From assembly GCA_019775845.1 (NCBI GenBank), contig JADQAV010000022.1, positions 820,830 to 884,829 of the forward strand: DNA of 64,000 bases, read 5' to 3'. How positions within the stretch are numbered: position 1 is the stretch's first letter; each line of letters begins with the position of its first letter. Shown one piece after another: positions 1 to 10,417 of this stretch. The translations under genes were made by a program, and so were the position numbers. Origin of the DNA: Myrmaecium sp. VS I D KN 1. Lineage: Eukaryota > Ascomycota > Dothideomycetes > Valsariales > Valsariaceae. The notes below the pieces were generated by a model. It was not told the origin of the DNA and made no database searches. It saw nothing but the letters and a program-made list of their open reading frames with translations.

Positions 1-255
1 CGGAGGGCGTCTAGGATCGCGGCGGAGGGGTTCGCGGCGAGGTCGGCGAGGAGGGCGGAGAGCTGGGATGCGGGGTTAGTGGGCTGGATGTGGAAAGGGA
101 GGAGGGGGTCTTTGGAGACTTACGTTGTTCATGTTGCCGACGAGCCGGGCGTATTCGTCGAGGACGTCTTGTTCGAGGGGGCTGAGGGTGGGCGTGGTGC
201 TGCTGGTGGTGGTCGCGGCTTCGTCGCCGCTGGTGAGGGGTGGGGTTGTGGACAT
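1..255 (-). CDS. dad3: DASH complex subunit Dad3, 5' part (runs off the left edge)
   Basis: Dad3 is a small subunit of the DASH/Dam1 ring that couples kinetochores to spindle microtubules. Exon 1 is 124..255 (ATG at 255, 44 codons). A 61-bp intron (63..123, donor GTAAGT, branch CTAAC, acceptor CAG) leads to exon 2 from 62 leftwards off the window. The joined reading contains SPLEQDVLDEYARL followed by LSALLADLAANPSA and AILDAL, which matches the conserved Dad3 core as I remember it from fungal orthologues. The N-terminus is a Thr/Ser-rich leader usual for filamentous fungi. Only about 64 residues are visible, so the C-terminal half cannot be judged. The match is by motif recall, not alignment. 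Confidence 0.75.
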
Positions 256-1211
256 GGCTTTTTTTTCCGTGTGTGTATGTGTAGGCGTGAGACGGTCCGA
301 TCTTCGTGGATTGGATTGAAGTCCGTTTACGCGCGCTCCTGAGAAGTCGTCGTCGTCCGTCCGTCACCGTCGCAGTCGCGAGGGCAAGCGCAAAGGCAGG
401 AGTGTGCCCAATTCTCTCCCAGTGAATATTTAACCACGGCGCGGTGTATAAATCGATCCCCCTTCCAATCTGTATTTGCGGAATTTGCAGCAAAGAAAAG
501 CGAGCTGCGACGACGGAGGCGGAGGTGGCGACGGCTGCGGGTATTGTACAACAATTCGTGAAGCTCCAAGCAGTTGATTGATTGATCGATCGATAAAGCA
601 CCACACGAGCGATAAACAACAGGCCCCTCAGATCTCGGCGAGGCGGTCGGGAAGTCTTGGCAAGCGTCGGGCAATTGTGTGCCTGAGGCATAAATTCCAG
701 AAGGAGACGACAGCTCAGCGCAGCCGTGCTCACTCAGGGCGAACGGAGGTCCTGATCACGAGGAGAAGGGGAGAGAGATCATCACGAGGAGGGCACGCCC
801 TCTGTCCTCGTGCTTTGTTGTTTTCCTTAGTCAAGTTGGAACTACTGCTCCGGCATGCGATGGCGGAGAGGCCCGTTGATACTGCCGATAGGAAACGACG
901 TAGGGACTCAAGAGAGCACGAGAGAGCGCGATCAGGATAGGATACAGGAATCTTATAGCCATGTAGTAGTATACGTAGTAACACCAGTACCAGCAGCAGT
1001 AGTAATAGCAAAAGCAACAGGGAAAAGACAGAAACAATGAAGATGAACAACCCCCTTCCCCCTTCCCCCCCACAACTTCCTGTCAAACACCATCACGGTG
1101 CCGCAAAAAGGAAAACTTCTTATAGACAGGGTTCAAAAGGAAAGTAGGAAGCATGACAGCGACGAAAAAGAATAAGAAAAACAGGATGATCGCATGTAAA
1201 GGAGCGTAAGC

Positions 1212-1247
<36 letters not shown>

Positions 1248-1864
1248 CGGAACTATTTAATAGGAAAAGAAAGAAGAGCAACAGAGAAAACCCCTTCGCC
1301 TCAAGTCCGCAAAACGCAAAAGAACGAAACGCCGCGAGCAAAACCTAGACCATATCCCGCGCTAGAAAAAAAAAAAGGCAGAGAAAAGAAAGAATAAAGA
1401 AGAAGATGGTAATAATAGATGGCTGGCTGACTGCAGTGGTTGGTCTTCTGTACAAAGGCACGCGCGCATCGCTCTCCATACCCGTTCTCAGTACCCAGAA
1501 AGAAGAAATGATGAGAAGACGAAAAAGCCCAACTCCTTTTTCCCGCTTTCCTGCGCAAAGAAGAAAAAAAGAAAATCAATTTTGTGTGTTCGTTTCATGA
1601 TGTGCATCGCAACACGTCCGCATGTGGTGCCGAAAAAAAAAAGGATATGAGGGAGCAGCACGAGCAAAGAAGCCCGACATCGTGCCTTTGGTGCCCCCTT
1701 TCCCCCAGCAGTTCCACCCTGGACGTGAGAACAGGAAAAAAACAGACAGAGACGGAATGCCCATTGCATCTCCCCCTTCCATCAGCTTTTGGTGGTGGTG
1801 ACGTTCCGCTGGTGCTTTTCGTGATGTGAAAATTGGGTTTGATGCATGCAAGGAGACGTTATCG
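256..1864. other. intergenic: dad3 upstream region and nrc-2 3' side
   Basis: No coding region is supported here. The stretch holds A-rich tracts and a (GA)15 microsatellite at about 1216..1245. Open frames crossing it are low-complexity and lack recognisable domains. Confidence 0.6.
1216..1245. repeat. (GA)15 microsatellite
   Basis: An uninterrupted run of about 15 GA dinucleotides in non-coding sequence between dad3 and nrc-2. Confidence 0.95.
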
Positions 1865-3934
1865 TCAGTACTGATCATCGCCGTCGTGATGCAATGTAAC
1901 GCTGTTGAACTCCTCGAAGGGATCGGCCACTTCCTGTCCCGGTGTTGCGAGGTTCGAAGTGAGGGGAACTCCCTTCGTCTTTGCCGCGCCAATGTCCACA
2001 CTTTCGCTCTCCTTGACATTGCGGAAATTGATCGTGTCCACGCCATGACCCTGGTTAGGAATCATGGGCGGCTTCATGTGGCGGAGGAGAGCCCACTGGG
2101 TAGTGCGGAAGAAGGGATGCTGCTTCACATCAGAGGCACCCGCGCGGGAACCGAGGCGTCGCAGTTCGTCTTTGATGAGTAACTTGCGGATGACAGACTT
2201 GCACAGACTGTATTTAGCGTTAGCGTTCAAGGTCCACCATACCAGAGGGGCAAGTGGATACGTACTTCGAGATCTGTGGTGCCCCAGAACCTTCCGGGAA
2301 GGTGACATCATCACGCAGGATGTTGGCGAAGGTAGCATTGCGGTTCTTGCCCTTGAACGGCGTCGTGCCGAATAGCATCTCATAGATGAGGATACCAAGC
2401 GTCCACCAGTCGACGGCACTGGTGTGGCCGCATCCCTTAATCACCTCCGGCGCAATGTACTCCTCAGTACCCACGAAAGAGTTTGTCCGGAAGTCCGCGA
2501 TGCAGGATTTGGTGTCGATGGTAGGCATGCTGTGAGACGAATTGCTGTTCTTACCCACGATCATGGTCGGACGTCCACCTGGGCCGGACTGCTTCGACAG
2601 ATCAAAGTCTGACAACATGATATGGCCGGACTGATGCAGCAGGATGTCTGTGTGACCATTAGCATCCCCTCCATGACGAGCCATTTCTTTCAACAACTTA
2701 CTTTCAGGCTTCAAGTCTCTATAAATGAAGCCCATCAAATGCAGATACTCCAGCGCAGCTGTAACCTCCGCGGCGTAGAACCTCGCCGCGTCTTCGTCTA
2801 CACACTTGTTCGGCCGCGTCTGCAGCGCTCTAAAGAACTCCCCGCCGCTGCAGTACTCCATGCAGAGATACAAGTGGTCCTCGGATTGGAAGGAGTGATA
2901 TAATGTTACGATAAAGGGATGATTGCTCGTCGCCAAAATCTCCTGCTCTGCAAGTGCACGCTTGATCTTGTTCCGCTTGATCATCTCCTTCTTGCTGAGA
3001 ACTAGACGGTGTCAGCGGAAGCCGGGGCTCGTATAGATGCGGGAGCCTCACCTTTCATGGCATACAGCCTGGTCGACTTCTTTTCCCGTACCAAGTAGAC
3101 CTTTCCAACATCACCCTTCCCGATCAACTTGATCTTATCGAAACTGCCCGGCCCGACCTCCACGTTTCGAACCTTGATAGAATTGGAACTGTACGTCCTC
3201 CGGAACGCAGCCGAGTTGAGGATCTGACCAGGCGAGGGAACACCACCGTTCTGTTTCTCCACGGGCAAAGCCAGTGTGTCCGTGGCGGTTTCCACCATGC
3301 TCAACGACGAACCATCTGCATCCTGGACTAGCGGCTCCTTCCCGAGTTCCGCAGTTTGCGGACGCTCCGCCCCACCGCCCTTGGCAAAGAGCCCCTGCGC
3401 ATTGGGTGCCGAAGCAACACGCCTTAACTTGCGGGCAAGCTCTTCTTTCCCGGCCGTGGTAGCCGCCTGATCTGGGGCACCGTTAACCGCCTCCGCCTTC
3501 GTCGTGATTATAACAGGCGTGTCAGGAGGTGACGGGGGGACACTGCCCTCGTTGTGATGCCGAATGGCGGGGGGACCTTGATGGATGAAGTAGGGGTTTG
3601 CGGTTGCCGTGGGTGATATCCCATCGTCGAGAGGGTTGCCCTCGCTGACGACGGTCTGGGATCGGTTCCGGCCGATGTGCGGGAGGAACCGCGATTGCCT
3701 GAAGTTCAATTTGCTCTCTCCTTTCGGCGTCGAGGTGCCGTCGCTGCTGTGTTTGCCTTCCTTGGAGTCGTTGCTCGATGAGCTGTTGATGCGGAAGAAG
3801 TTCTTGATCCGCTGGGAGACCTGATTGTTCGTGCCATTGACCTGCTTGTTCGACGCGAGCGGGATCCCGGTGAACGCCCGTTTCTCGGACGACATCGGAG
3901 AATGGTTGTGCGAGGAGCTGAAGAGTTGTGTCAT
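1865..3934 (-). CDS. nrc-2: AGC-family serine/threonine kinase, NRC-2 / flippase-kinase (Fpk1/Kin82) type
   Basis: Exons 3052..3934, 2702..3001, 2266..2647 and 1865..2207 give 635 aa, close to the N. crassa NRC-2 size. The N-terminal ~270 residues are Ser/Pro-rich. The kinase domain follows: glycine loop [11 protein letters not shown], lysine in YAMKVLSKKEM, catalytic loop IYRDLKPEN (restored exactly across intron 2), and the magnesium loop DFD in place of DFG (LSDFDLSKQ). A long insert then runs to [18 protein letters not shown] plus an extended activation loop is the hallmark of the phototropin/Fpk1/NRC-2 subgroup. The C-terminus has an FEEF element resembling a PIF motif. In yeast the family activates phospholipid flippases; in Neurospora NRC-2 represses conidiation. 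All three introns have GT..AG ends and keep frame. The family call is firm; the physiological role here is inferred. Confidence 0.93.
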
Positions 3935-6206
3935 GCCTACGAAGTGCGGATCGAGGGGATGGTGTGGACGGGCTTCTACAGCGTTCGTCGGTGACGTTTC
4001 GGGGATAAGGGTTCAGAGCCTGAGGGGCAATCCAAAGCGAACAGCGAAAGCGGAGTGTTTCCGATGATTGTCAACGAGGGAAGATGTGGACGGCAGTGGT
4101 CCCGGTGTGATATGGACGATCGGTGAAGAATGGGCGTGGTGGGCAGAATGACAGTGGCTGCTGTGCAAACGATTCCAGAAAACGGTATCACTGATTCGCC
4201 ATGGCTATGCGGAAGCGGGAAGCGAGGGTCGGGGGAGAGAGAGGCCTGGGTCGTAATCCAGCGCGGAGAGTGGACGACCGTACGCGGAGGGAGGGGATGA
4301 GGGACAAGCAAGAAGATGAGAGATGGCCGCAAGGAAGTGGCAGCTGATGGGTCCGATTGGCAGTATGGCAAGTGGTAAGTAAGGTAGGTGGTGGAAGAGT
4401 GGCAGGTGGGAAGTTGACGATGCGGAATGGAATGCGTGCAGTGGGTAGGGGAACTACGAAGTTGGTCCAGTGCCAGTGCCCATGGATGGATGAATGGACG
4501 GTCCAAGGACACTGGGGGCATGGCCAGGACAGGGCAAGCTAGCAGGCAGGCACCGTTGGGTTGCGTTGCGCGGATTGGCAAGCGGCGAGCGGAAGTGGGG
4601 GCAATGGCCCGGCAATTCGAGGCTGTCAGGACCGGCGGCGGCGGGCGGCGATGGTGGACGGTGCAGGTGGTGTGGCCGGTCGTCTCGCTGGTCGGTGGTG
4701 GTCGGTGGTGGTCAGTGGTGCGATCTGGGGGGAAGGACGGCTGCTGGTTTGTGCGCCAGTGAGCAGTGAGCAGTGACCAGCGACCACCAAAGGGAAATGG
4801 TGAGGAAGCTGCAACGGAAGGAGTTTGAAAGAATAGGTAAGCAGCGAGATCGCTCAGGTAGATACTCGTGTGAATGGCGTGCACAACGGAGGCAATGTGG
4901 CAAACATAGTGAATCCTGCATATCTATGGTAAATACTACTTACATAGTATTTCCCGTTTATGTACTAGATATATTGAAGCACAATCGATAACTAGACATG
5001 CTGGTCTGTATAACGAACGGACTTTGTACATCCACGTCCATCAACACTCATATAAAAATGTATAAACAATCATCTCCAGTTCCCTATTACTCCCTCTTCA
5101 CAAATCCCGGCGCCGCATTCATCATCACCTTTTTTTTTCTCCAGGCGGGCGTGGGTGGTGCTGCGCCTCTGCGCCTCTGCGTCGTTGCGCCGCCTGTGAA
5201 GCATGGGCACCCGGCAAAACCCACCAACCAAAAGCCTCACTCTTCCCCACTCCCCAGCCTCCCCCCCCCCCCCAACGTTGCTGATAAACTCCCTCCTCCC
5301 CTTCCCCCGTGCCATCACCGGTGGTCCTGACGGTGGTGCATGCGCGGGCAGGTTCATGGAGCCAAATCCAACTGCAGTTAGAGAAAAGGAGTCGATAAGA
5401 CGCAAATTCAGAGATAAAAGAAAAGAAAGAGAAAGAGGAAGGAAAAAACAGAATGAATTATAAGAATCTTTGAGTAGAGTGAAAAATAAAGACCAAATCG
5501 GAAATGTACAATAAATTATAAAGATCCAAGTATAAAGAAAACAATAGCAAATAATCTCCAAGATAGATACTTCAGTCAAACGGTTCTACACACAATATCC
5601 TTCGACCGACCGGAGGTCGTTGGATTTCAGGGACGGCCTACTCGTTCATTATCCAAGTACTATTCGTGGAACGACGAGGATAATGAACCTCCATGATGTC
5701 GAGGAGAATATCACTTGTCTCTGCTGACCTCGAGTTCACTTCACATTGCCTAAAAAGGATGTCACAGAAGCATTGGGAGGCTGAAGGCTGAATATATACC
5801 TAGCTGGGCGTCATATTGATTTATTTATACTACAACATCTACCAGCCGCCGAGGTCCACATCAATGATCTTCTTAATCAACCCAATAGAGAGAAAAAAAT
5901 GCAGGGCTTGCATACACCTGTGTAATTCTCTTCCCGAAAAGCATGTACCATATCAACAAAGCTGGCTGGAGAGGAGAGGTGTGTGGGACCCAGAGTCCAT
6001 GTCTTCCCGAGCATTTGCTGGGTCGAGCTGTAACGAGCTCCAATTAGAAGAAGGCGAGGAAGAGAAAGAATATGCAGATAACGAGGCAAAACAGGCAGAA
6101 TAACCTCAGTGGGTCGACTCTGCACAACGCTAGCGGATGTCCCAGTGTGTTACAGTATGGTTAGAACTGAAGGCCCGAAACTCGATGTGGAAAGCATTCG
6201 CTAAGA
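3935..6206. other. intergenic: long nrc-2 upstream region
   Basis: About 2.3 kb without a supported gene. The nrc-2 side (about 3940-4800) is GC-rich with short GGT/GTGG-type repeats. The distal side is AT-rich and would include the 3' end of the neighbouring gene. Open frames here (for example 3976..4884 minus) are low-complexity Ser/Thr/Pro readings without domain features. Confidence 0.5.
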
Positions 6207-9200
6207 TCAAACGGTGAAGTCCTTGATCGGCTTTTCGCGGTCCTCGCGGTCCTTGATCTTGCTGTCCCTGAAGTGTCTGGCCCATTTCTCGCGACGTTTC
6301 CTCTTCGTATCCACGGGAGACTCGCGGTCGCTGTTGCAAGGGAACAGGTTGCCGTTGATGGGAACTTCCGACTTCTTGCCCAGGACTCTGTTAGCAAAGT
6401 GCTCCAATCTGGCCTTGGCTGGTGAATCTCCAGACTTCCTCGGGGATTTTGACGGGGAACTAGTGCCACCATCCGTATGGTCCGGTGAGCGACGGGAGCT
6501 AACAATCTCCGTTCTCTGCTCCATTGAGCTGTCTACTGTACCATCATACTGCGAAGCAGATATTTCCCTATTCCTCCCAGACCTCGTTGGTGTCGGTGTC
6601 CCCAGCGCACTGGCTTTGCTAGGCAAGAAGCTTCTCTGAGATGACAAAGGCGTGCCAACTTGCCCAACATGGGGAGAGAAGTTCTCTGAAAACTGGCGGG
6701 GTCGAGCAGGTTGCGATAACATTGATTCCATCTGGCTGTAGGCTCCTTTCGAAACATGACTTCCGCTCATCACCCTCGAGACAACCGTAGTAGAGGTGAC
6801 CCCCTTGACCGGCCAAATATTTGGATCAGGACTAAAATGTGCAAGAGCAGGCGACCTCCGCCGTCCGTTCTCCTGTGAGATCAAGGCCGCCCGGTTGAGC
6901 TCATCCGCCGGAAAGTTCTCCGCGAATCCAGAGTCCGGCGGTGTTGGAAAGGCGGTTTTCAAGGAGTTTCCAGAGAGCTTGAGCTTTAGCTCATTCTTAG
7001 GGGTATCTTCTAGCAAGGCCGCGCAGTAGCCCAGCTTGAACTCAGGATCAGCTTGGCGCGGACCCAAAGGTTCACCCAGTTGTCCTGCACGGAACCCATC
7101 AAGATAAGGTTGGGAGATGCTGCCTTGACCGTGACCCGCAGACGAATGTGAGGATAGTTTTGATAGCTTCTCGATGACAGCATTGGGTTCCGGAACATGG
7201 GTATTGCGGAAAAGCGAATGGGTACTGTCAGTGCTTGTGCGTCTTCCTGGACGTAAAGAGGCCCCAGCCGAAGTGTCCAATGTTCCATAGGTAGCCGGGG
7301 TCGTCAAGTGTGCAGCTTCGTTTTGAGACGGAGTTGCTGGAATGCTGAACCCGGACCTCCCTGTATTTGCATCAGCCCCTTCGGCCTCTTTTTGTTTGGA
7401 AATAAATTTTCCAAGGGAAAACTCGTGTGTATTGCTCGGAAAGAAGTCCGCTGTTTCAAAACTCTGGGCACTGGACCGGCCCTGGGCTGAGAAGCCTCCA
7501 GAGCTCAACTCATACTTCGGACTACTTAATGGAGTCTCTTTTTTCCTGTCAAACACCCACGGAAACTGCGCTTGAACTGCGTTACTTGCTTCCGGAGATT
7601 CCGTGGGCGACGGAATGGGGGGAAGGTAATCTGATTCTCTAATATCGGGAGTCCTCGACTTGGTCTCGGTTCCCGGATTAGCAGGCGTAGGTTCGGATTT
7701 TTCTTTCTTCCGGATGTCCAAAGTTGGTGGAGAGCGACGACTGACATTTTCTTTCCTGTCGCTACTACCAGATTTGTTGGCCCTAGCATTCATGGAGCCA
7801 ACTGAGTTGAACGGCTCGTAAGATGGGCTTGTTGGGTCCAGGGTAGACCTTTCCTTCTGGTTCTGGTCCCCTTCAGAAGAAGGCGGTTTGATCTCGACGG
7901 CATGAGAACGCCTCGAGGGACTAGAAGGGGAAGGTTTGTTGACGACGTGACTGAATGTCGCCGAGGAAGCCCGTAAAGGTTCAACGGGCGCGTAGAATGG
8001 ACCGAATGGTTGCTGAGGTACAGGTGCTTGGAATTGAGGAGGTGGAGCAAAGGCGGGGAAGCCGAAACGAGGAACAGAGTTCTCCTCACTATTGCGATTT
8101 TCCTTCAATTCCTTGATGCGTCGACGCACCAGATCGGCCGCCGTAATGATCTGTCGTTTTTTGTTGATCATCCCATCTCTCCATACGGCTCCCATACCCT
8201 TGTCGACACCTATCACCTCTTCGCGCTCGGTCTGCTTGAGGGTTGTTTGCAGTGTGCGGTGCTGTTGCTCAAGCAGCTGGATACGGCTCTCCGTATCCAG
8301 GTTGGGGTCATCTGCAAATGCAGGTTGCATGACGCCAGTCGTGGCATTCGCAGTGAAAACATCCGGCGTCAGGCGGGCCGGCTCCTGCTGATATGTGGGA
8401 AACTGCTGAGGAAATGCCAACAGTTGCGGGGGCGCTGGAGCTGGGAACATTGCTGCGGGATACATGAACGGAAATTGTAGTTGAGGAGCCATGGTAGGTA
8501 TCGGCTGCGGTGGGAAGTAACCGAATGGCCCATTAGTCTGCGCCTGTTGCGTCCAGGATTGTCCCAATGAAGTTCCGAGGACGGGGGGAGTGGCTGAAGC
8601 TGCCGGCGTTGTCGAGGGGAACCCTGGTGGGCGATTGCCAAAGGGGACAGATTCCGTACGGACGATGTGTCCTCCAGCCGTCACTCTCACGCCAGGCGGA
8701 CTGCCATGCTCTTTGATCAATTTCTCAACCTTTCCTTTCTTGATAGAAGGTGATGGTGAAGGTTTCTTGTGGCCGTAATTGGGGGCGCCCGACGGCATGA
8801 CTGTAAGACGACGGCGACCAGGCTCGGAGAATGCCACATTTCTCGCTTGAGTATTGATTCCAGAAGCGGATGCAGACGGGCGTAGTACATGCTCTGGCGA
8901 GAAGTTAGAAGACCAATCGTCACCGGGAAACTTCTGAGGTTTCTGTATAAGACGTCGAAAGCTTGCCAGGCTGGAAGTAGAGGAGACACTGCCGGAAGGC
9001 GATGCAGAGTTGCAAGACTCGTCATACAATGAAGACATTGGACCACCGCCGCAACAAGGAACGATGCGCCTACTGCGACCAAAACGTAGCGATTGAGATG
9101 AAGTGAGGAGAAGAAGGAAAGGTGTCGGTTGGACTTATAAAGCTCACAAACCGAAGCGAAAGACATCTCGGTTCGCACCCAAATATGCAAGCCAAGCCTT

Positions 9201-9369
9201 GACCTCGGCACAGCAAAAAGGACATAGATGACTTACCCTTGATAGCCTCTTCATCACCAAACTTCTCAATCGACACAGCGGACTCAGACACGCTATCCCT
9301 CAGGGCCAGCAGCTCTTCAACCTTATACGCCTGGCCAGATGGCTGACGCATACGAATTGTCTCGGTCAT
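6207..9369 (-). CDS. large disordered protein with N-terminal eIF4E-binding motif (putative 4E-binding/translation regulator)
   Basis: Preferred model: exon 1 9237..9369 and exon 2 6207..8893, 939 aa, joined by a 340-bp intron (donor GTAAGT, branch CTAAC just before acceptor CCAG). Exon 1 encodes RQPSGQAYKVEELLALRDS; YKVEELL fits the canonical eIF4E-binding consensus Y-x4-L-hydrophobic. The join reads DEEAIK-EHVLRPSASAS, which I recall as contiguous in related fungal proteins. The rest is Ser/Pro/Gln-rich and probably disordered, except a predicted coiled coil around SRIQLLEQQHRTLQ and KKRQIITAADLVRRRIKELK, and a basic C-terminus (KRKRREKWARHFRDSK). An alternative start at 9038 (MSSLYDES) stays in frame with exon 2 but lacks the motif. 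Role in cap-dependent translation is inferred from the motif only; no enzymatic domain is visible. Confidence 0.7.
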
Positions 9370-10417
9370 CGACAGGACCTTCCGGACAAAGACGCAAGCC
9401 TCGTGGCAGGGGGGCAGGAAGTGCTATAAATGCGCGGCTGGGTCGATGGGCGCCGACAGCAAGCGGAACAATTGATTGCGATACCTAGTGTCCGGACATT
9501 AGCAAAGAGACACAGAAAATCTTGGAAGGAAAGGATTGGTAGGCCTGAATGCGGAGACTGGGACCAATGGAAGGAGACATACGAACAACGATGGGTTCCA
9601 AGAGAACGAGTGAGCAGACGTCAACGCAGCTATCCAATTGGGGCTCCAGAAGGGGAGCTGTAACAAGAAGTCAAAGAACGAGTGGAATGGGGTGTGAATG
9701 GAAATGTGGGTGATGGAGAAAGGAAAAAAGCTTGGAGCTGTGAAAAGGACTTTTGACTCCATATCCACTCGCTCCTCCCTCTTATTGCCCATGCCGGATG
9801 GAAGGCAGCACCATGGTGAAGAGGGGGAGGTTCCTGCTCAGAGACCCAAGGATTCAGCGAAGGGGGGCTGGTGGGTACATATGCGGAAGTCAGCCGTTGT
9901 ACCTTCCAGCAATGGCACGACGGTCCCCTCGTTTTCGGCAGCCTCGAACAGCAACACCCACCGAGGTGTCTTGAGCATCTTGAGCATCTTGAAAACTTCG
10001 ACTGCCTTCAAAGGATATGACATGGGAAAGTGACTAAAAGACTAAGGTAGGTACCCTGGGTACCTATGGTCCAGGATATGACGAGGTTTGGTGAATTACG
10101 AGGAAAAGGAGACAAATGTATTGACCAGCACATAGCGCTTGCCCTATGAAAGGCTTTGGTTGATGCCGCGACTTCCATCTCGTCGACCATTGTCATTCTC
10201 CAGCGAGCCATCCGGGCCACTGGCAGGAGCAGTGTGCATATTGTGCATATCAAGAGCCCTATCATGCTACAAATATGGTGACAGAGGCTGCAGTACCGTC
10301 TGTCTCCCATGTATAGGTACATTCTTGAGCTAGTAGTCCGGATGACACGGCGTATTCTGCAGCATGTAAGGGTAATGAGACTCTTGTCTTGCCCAAAAGC
10401 TCGTAGTCCTGAGTCAT
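9370..10417. other. intergenic: upstream of the eIF4E-motif gene, downstream of mre11
   Basis: No gene supported. It contains a 19-bp near-perfect palindrome at 10048..10066 (nine-base arms around one central base) and otherwise unremarkable mixed sequence. Confidence 0.5.
10048..10066. repeat. short palindrome, 9-bp arms
   Basis: Arms taggtaccc and gggtaccta flank a single t. It lies in the intergenic region beyond the mre11 stop. Function unknown; such GGTACC-rich palindromes may be chance. Confidence 0.7.

Noticed and set aside
11-733. 240-aa minus-strand open frame at the left edge
   Set aside because: It runs across the dad3 intron in another frame and has Arg/Pro/Ser low complexity; dad3 exons explain the region.
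3976-4884. 302-aa minus-strand open frame upstream of nrc-2
   Set aside because: Thr/Ser/Pro/His-rich reading with no domain, in a repeat-like promoter region.
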